Below are positions 60,572 to 64,000 of a stretch of DNA of 64,000 nt, one piece after another (the first letter of the stretch is position 1; every line of letters starts with the position of its first letter). Below the pieces are notes generated by a model. That model was not told the DNA's origin and made no database searches. It saw only the letters and a program-made list of their open reading frames with translations. The stretch spans positions 23,306 through 87,305 of the forward strand of contig CAJPFO010000066.1 in NCBI GenBank assembly GCA_905339255.1, given 5' to 3'. The DNA is from Myxococcaceae bacterium (GTDB lineage: Bacteria; Myxococcota_A; UBA9160). The position numbers and the translations under genes were made by a program.

Positions 60572-60779
60572 CGGCTCCTCCGCTCCGATCCGGCCGAGCT
60601 CGACGCGACATCGGCCGGAGCGGAGGATAGGCACGGGCGCGCCTTCCCGCGATCGCCGACTCCGCCAGAGGGTCGCGCGGGCTTGCTCGGAGCGCGCAGC
60701 TCGCGAACACTCGGTGCCCTGCGGCCCGAGGGCGGATCGGCGTATGGGCGGGTCGCGTCATGAACGAGGAGACCCGGAA

Positions 60780-61436
60780 ATGTCGAAGGTGGGCGTGATT
60801 CTCTCCGGCTGCGGACACCGCGACGGCGCCGAGATCCGCGAGGCCGTCCTGACGCTCCTCGCGCTCGAGAAGGCCGGTCTCGATTACGAGTGCTTCGCTC
60901 CGGACGTCGAGCAACGCGACGTGGTCGATCACCTCACGGGCGAGGCGTCGCCGGCCGAGAAGCGCAACGTGCTTCGCGAGGCGGCTCGCATCGCTCGCGG
61001 CAAGGTGCGCCCGACCTCGGAGGCGAGGGCCGCGGCGCTCGCCGGGCTGGTCGTTCCCGGGGGCTACGGCGCTGCGAAGAACCTCTGCGATTTCGCGGTC
61101 GCCGGACCCGATTGCACGGTCGAGCCCTCGGTCGCGAAGCTGATCCGCGACGTCCATGCCGCGGGAAAGCCGATCGGCTTCATCTGCATCGCGCCGGCGC
61201 TCGCGGCTCGCCTCATCCCCGGCGCGAAGCTCACGATCGGTCGTGATGCCGGGACGGCCGAGGCGATCGAGAAGATGGGGGCGAAGCACGTCGAGTGCTT
61301 TTCGGACTCGTTCGTCTCGGACGACGCGCAGAAGGTCCTCTCGACACCCGCCTACATGTGCGATGCAACGCTTCCGCAGATCGCCGCGGGGATCGAAGCG
61401 ATGGTGCGGCGGCTCGGAGAGATGACGCCGCGCTGA
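60780..61436 (+). CDS. elbB: ElbB-type glyoxalase/class I amidotransferase-like protein
   Basis: A 218-aa protein of the DJ-1/PfpI-ElbB group. The N-terminus VGVILSGCGHRDGAEI and the nucleophile-elbow Cys in IGFICIAPALAARL are characteristic of ElbB, as is VPGGYGAAKNLCDFA in the middle. E. coli ElbB has weak glyoxalase activity and was tied to isoprenoid metabolism; the physiological role is not settled. ATG 60780 has GAGGAG upstream. The gene stands alone, divergent from the hydrolase. Confidence 0.9.
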   Translation: MSKVGVILSGCGHRDGAEIREAVLTLLALEKAGLDYECFAPDVEQRDVVDHLTGEASPAEKRNVLREAARIARGKVRPTSEARAAALAGLVVPGGYGAAKNLCDFAVAGPDCTVEPSVAKLIRDVHAAGKPIGFICIAPALAARLIPGAKLTIGRDAGTAEAIEKMGAKHVECFSDSFVSDDAQKVLSTPAYMCDATLPQIAAGIEAMVRRLGEMTPR

Positions 61437-61507
61437 GGAAGCGCCGGCACACTCCCGTTCCGCGGTCGCGTCCGGGGGACCGACCCGACCCATCCTGGAT
61501 CGATCTC

Positions 61508-62545
61508 CTAGGTGAGCGGATCGGCGATCTCGGCGTGCAGCGTGAGCAAGTCGGGGATCGTCTCGGGAGGTCGGCGGCCGAGCCCGCATTCGGTTCCGAC
61601 GCCGAAATCCTCGACGAAGCGGCGTGCGGCCGCGATGCGGCGCCTCGCGCCCGCCACGCCATCGCTCCGGTGGACGAGACCGAGATGGAGCCGCGTGGTC
61701 GGCGCGAGCTCGAGCCCCGCGAGCGGCGCGAAATAGGCGTGATCGTCGCGGTCTCGCGGGACCGGGACGTGCAGCCAGTCGAGCGGCCGTCGCAGCCTCG
61801 GGGTGATCGCGTTCGCGAGTCCGACGAGCTTCGCGAGGTCGTCGGGCTGCTTGAAGTGCTCGTGGCCCGCGTCGCCGTAGCAGAAATGGAATCCGAGCTC
61901 GACGTCGGGTGGAGTCGCGTTCGCCAACCGGACGAGCCGCTCGACGATCCCCGACTCGACCGGGGAGAAGTGCGCCGGGAGGATTCCCTCGAGGAGCGCG
62001 ATCTCGACGGCCACGTCCCATTGGACGGCGAGCCTTCGCTTCGGGATGGCGGACGCCATCTCGCGAACCTCGCGGAGCATCGCTTCCTCGTACGCCGGCT
62101 CGACGCTCGCCCGGTCGCCGGGCTCGACGAACCACGAAACCGGCGCGAGCGGTGTCGGGAGACTCACCTGGAAGCGCAGGCCGGGCGGAATCTCGCCGTC
62201 GTCCTCCGCGCGAGCGAAGCCAGCGAACGAGGTCTGTGCCGTTCGCGCGTAGCCGAGTGCGCCGAAGCGGAGTCCGGACGGATCGACGCCGTCCCGAAGC
62301 CGTACCCGAACCCCCGCCGAGTAGCCGGCCCCCGCAGCTTCGGCGGGCTCGAACCCGGGATGCGTCGCGAAGACGGACGCTTGCCAGTGGATCCAGCTCG
62401 TCCGCTCTCCCGTTTCACCGTCCGAGAGCCGGGCGAGCCGGCTTCCGAGGATCGCGCCGGCCATCCGGTACACGGACGCCGCGTTCTCGAGCGGGACGCT
62501 TCCCACCAGGTGGACTCCGCGCGGACGGAACCCCTGCAATCGCAT
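61508..62545 (-). CDS. MetE/UROD-superfamily-like protein
   Basis: A 345-aa predicted TIM-barrel protein resembling the C-terminal half of cobalamin-independent methionine synthase. Early segments VHLVGSVPLENA and RLARLSDGETGERTSW, the central AVQWDVAVEIALLEG, H-F-C-Y-G-D-A-G-H and the C-terminal FGVGTECGLGRRP support the fold. The last motif holds the Cys that could bind zinc as in MetE, though the full His-Cys-Glu-Cys set is not clear. AGGAGA precedes ATG 62545 by six bases. It follows the two U32-like genes in the same direction, which suggests a common pathway of unknown nature. Confidence 0.75.
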   Translation of the reverse strand: MRLQGFRPRGVHLVGSVPLENAASVYRMAGAILGSRLARLSDGETGERTSWIHWQASVFATHPGFEPAEAAGAGYSAGVRVRLRDGVDPSGLRFGALGYARTAQTSFAGFARAEDDGEIPPGLRFQVSLPTPLAPVSWFVEPGDRASVEPAYEEAMLREVREMASAIPKRRLAVQWDVAVEIALLEGILPAHFSPVESGIVERLVRLANATPPDVELGFHFCYGDAGHEHFKQPDDLAKLVGLANAITPRLRRPLDWLHVPVPRDRDDHAYFAPLAGLELAPTTRLHLGLVHRSDGVAGARRRIAAARRFVEDFGVGTECGLGRRPPETIPDLLTLHAEIADPLT

Positions 62546-62556
62546 CGACCGTTCTC

Positions 62557-63381
62557 CTAGAAAGGAAGCCCGGGCTCGACCACGACGCGGTCGATCCCGC
62601 GATCGGCGAGACCCTCGGGAAGTCCATCGCTCCGGTAGAAGAGGGTGTTCCCCTTCCGGTACTGCGCCGCCGACGATCCGAGCGGTTCGATCTCGAAGCT
62701 CATCCGCCGGCATTCCTTGCGACAGGAGAAGATCCCCACTTCGTCCTCGAGGCCATGTCGGTCGCAGGATGCCGAGAGACACAGTCGCGTCGTCGCGATG
62801 TATCCGTACGGGGTGTAGATCGATGCCGAGATCCCCGTTCCGCGAAGGTCGAGATCGAGGCCCTGGAGCGGATCGTCGAGCTCGACCCTCGAGATGCCCT
62901 GGGCGAGGAGAAACTCCCGGTAGACCGGCACATCGAGACTACAGGTGCGGAAGTAGCTCGCCGTCTCGGCGTTGAAGCGGGAGCTGAGCTCGGCGATTCG
63001 CGATCCACTCTTCATCTTGATGAGGAGGCGCCCGAGAACGGGGACGAGCGAGGGAAACTCGCTCCGGAGCATGCGGAGCGTGCCCCAGTCGCTGAAGACG
63101 ACCTCCGCGTCGGGGCAAAGCTCGGCGAGCGTCGCGCAGAGCGCTCCGAGCCTTCGAAGCCCCCGCTCCGTCACGTAGGGAGTCACGAAGCTCACGGCGA
63201 GGCGCGCCCGGAGCGCCTCGCGAAGTCGGGTCGAGAACGATTCGACCGTGGGCAAGAGCCGCTCGCAGAACTCGTGCCCGAGGTAGACGCGGGTCGAGCC
63301 TGCCGCGAGCGCCGCTGCATCGCACGTCTCGCCGAGGTAGGTCGCCCATTCGGGGGCCGTGGCGCGCGCCGCTCGGCTCAT
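62557..63381 (-). CDS. U32-family-like protein with UbiV-type cysteine pattern
   Basis: A 274-aa protein. ATG 63381 overlaps the stop of the upstream U32-like gene as ATGA. The body is an alpha/beta barrel-like pattern with AVSFVTPYVTERGL, VVFSDWGTLRML, and VELDDPLQGLD. Cys residues Cys39, Cys201, Cys206, Cys220 and Cys224 include a C-x13-C-x3-C group (220/224 last) near ATTRLCLSASC. UbiV, an O2-independent ubiquinone hydroxylation protein, uses Cys at about 39, 180, 193 and 197 for a 4Fe-4S cluster, so a cluster is likely here. Sequence identity to UbiV is not obvious. The function is unknown. Confidence 0.68.
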   Translation of the reverse strand: MSRAARATAPEWATYLGETCDAAALAAGSTRVYLGHEFCERLLPTVESFSTRLREALRARLAVSFVTPYVTERGLRRLGALCATLAELCPDAEVVFSDWGTLRMLRSEFPSLVPVLGRLLIKMKSGSRIAELSSRFNAETASYFRTCSLDVPVYREFLLAQGISRVELDDPLQGLDLDLRGTGISASIYTPYGYIATTRLCLSASCDRHGLEDEVGIFSCRKECRRMSFEIEPLGSSAAQYRKGNTLFYRSDGLPEGLADRGIDRVVVEPGLPF

Positions 63382-63998
63382 GCTCGCCTCGCGGAGCGCG
63401 GCAGGAGCTCGGGGTAGTAGCAGTGAACGGCACGGCACGGCCGCTGCGTGAGGTGGGAATGGAGCAGCCGCGCGCTCTCGCGAAAGCGCTTCCGCGAGAC
63501 TCCGCTCGACGATGCGAGCGTAACGAGGGAACGGATGAAGCGGAGATCGGCGATCTTGCGCCGCGTCGTGTTGCCACGTCCGACGATCTTGAGGTGCGTC
63601 ACTCCGATACGATCGAAGTCGTGGAGGGCACACGCGCCGCACGGGGAGTCGTCCATGTGGTGTCGCTGCCAGACCTGCTGCCGAACGACCGGAGCCACCC
63701 GCGCGGCCTCGTCCGCGACCGAGACGGCCGAGGCCCCCGCACCCGTCGAGGGCTGCACGGCTCCCGCGCCGTCCTCGGCGCCGCAACGGTCGTCCGGGTC
63801 GGAGGGCGAGCCCGCCGCGTGGCAGCGGACGCGGCACGGGACCATGCAGGCGTTCTTGAACGCTTCCCCGGGAAGCTGCGTGTGATCGAAGGTGCAGAGC
63901 CCGTCGATGTTCGGGCAGCGGCCGTTCAGGACGAAGACCGCCGTCTCGAGGCCTGGCGTCTTGCGCACGAGCGCCTCGATCTCGCCCACGGTCTGTTG
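63378..63998 (-). CDS. U32-family-like protein, 5'-truncated by the window end
   Basis: At least 206 residues; the start lies beyond 64000, as the frame is open through the edge (a GTG at 63989 is internal-looking). The central SPCGACALHDFDRIGVTHLKIVGR and the nearby RKIADLRFIRSLVTLA match the C-terminal part of U32-type proteins (RlhA/UbiU/YegQ group). Cys residues in GRCPNIDGLC, ACMVPCRVRCH and CGACAL suggest an iron-sulfur site. A low-complexity stretch (about GSPSDPDDRCGAEDG) looks like a loop insertion. It overlaps the next U32-like gene by four bases, reminiscent of the ubiU-ubiV pair, but I cannot confirm orthology. Confidence 0.65.
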   Translation of the reverse strand, partial: QQTVGEIEALVRKTPGLETAVFVLNGRCPNIDGLCTFDHTQLPGEAFKNACMVPCRVRCHAAGSPSDPDDRCGAEDGAGAVQPSTGAGASAVSVADEAARVAPVVRQQVWQRHHMDDSPCGACALHDFDRIGVTHLKIVGRGNTTRRKIADLRFIRSLVTLASSSGVSRKRFRESARLLHSHLTQRPCRAVHCYYPELLPRSARRA

Positions 63999-64000
63999 GC

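Overview
The window is GC-rich DNA with strong G/C bias at third codon positions. It is densely packed with genes that often overlap by four bases (ATGA, GTGA or TTGA stop/start junctions). A lipoprotein fatty acid cis/trans isomerase, a GT9 heptosyltransferase-like enzyme, c-type cytochromes, a MltF-like lytic transglycosylase and a sigma-54 activator point to a Gram-negative bacterium. The mix of acyl-CoA enzymes, TetR regulators and many signalling genes would suit a delta-proteobacterial lineage (Myxococcota or Binatota type), but that placement is inference and no rRNA or tRNA is present to test it.

Layout. 1-3942: the end of a receiver-domain protein, then a SMUG1-type uracil-DNA glycosylase and a DedA protein (minus strand), then a penicillin/acyl-homoserine-lactone acylase (plus). 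3988-9652: a complete seven-gene Mrp cation/proton antiporter operon, mrpABCDEFG, on the minus strand. 9761-14883: a lipoprotein, an NnrU-family protein, a TetR/hypothetical/acyl-CoA dehydrogenase operon with a clear promoter and operator, and a glycosyltransferase. 14880-19072: Cti, a lytic transglycosylase and a long intergenic palindrome. 19129-24690: a VWA/PspA-like/membrane operon, divergent from a two-component system followed by a P-II protein. 24758-28140: a methylacyl-CoA racemase-like CoA enzyme, an SDR and an acyl-CoA dehydrogenase.

28247-38845 is the most unusual part. A TetR gene overlaps a four-cluster iron-sulfur subunit that carries an in-frame TAA. This is followed by a DMSO-reductase-superfamily molybdenum catalytic subunit without a signal peptide, an acetoacetate-decarboxylase-like protein and an acyl-CoA dehydrogenase. 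A second unit, headed by a 20-bp palindrome, encodes a tetraheme protein (two class I cytochrome c domains fused to a MauG/CcpA-like peroxidase), a right-handed beta-helix/cytochrome c fusion and another TetR regulator. Together they look like an oxidative catabolic module for a hydrophobic or carbonyl substrate with periplasmic electron carriers; the substrate cannot be read from sequence.

38873-44242: a four-gene phosphorelay (CHASE3 kinase, lone receiver, hybrid PAS kinase, NtrC-type activator with GAFTNA in place of GAFTGA). 44428-48161: a TetR/HlyD/permease/ATPase efflux operon with its operator. 48272-51105: a HAD phosphatase fused to a HerA/DUF87-like ATPase, and an SDR. 51108-58940: three large membrane proteins (one with an internal duplication in its soluble part) and a GT9 glycosyltransferase, probably for envelope glycan assembly. 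59099-63998: a hypothetical gene behind a palindromic operator, an alpha/beta hydrolase, ElbB, a MetE-like protein and two adjacent U32-family-like proteins, one cut by the window end.
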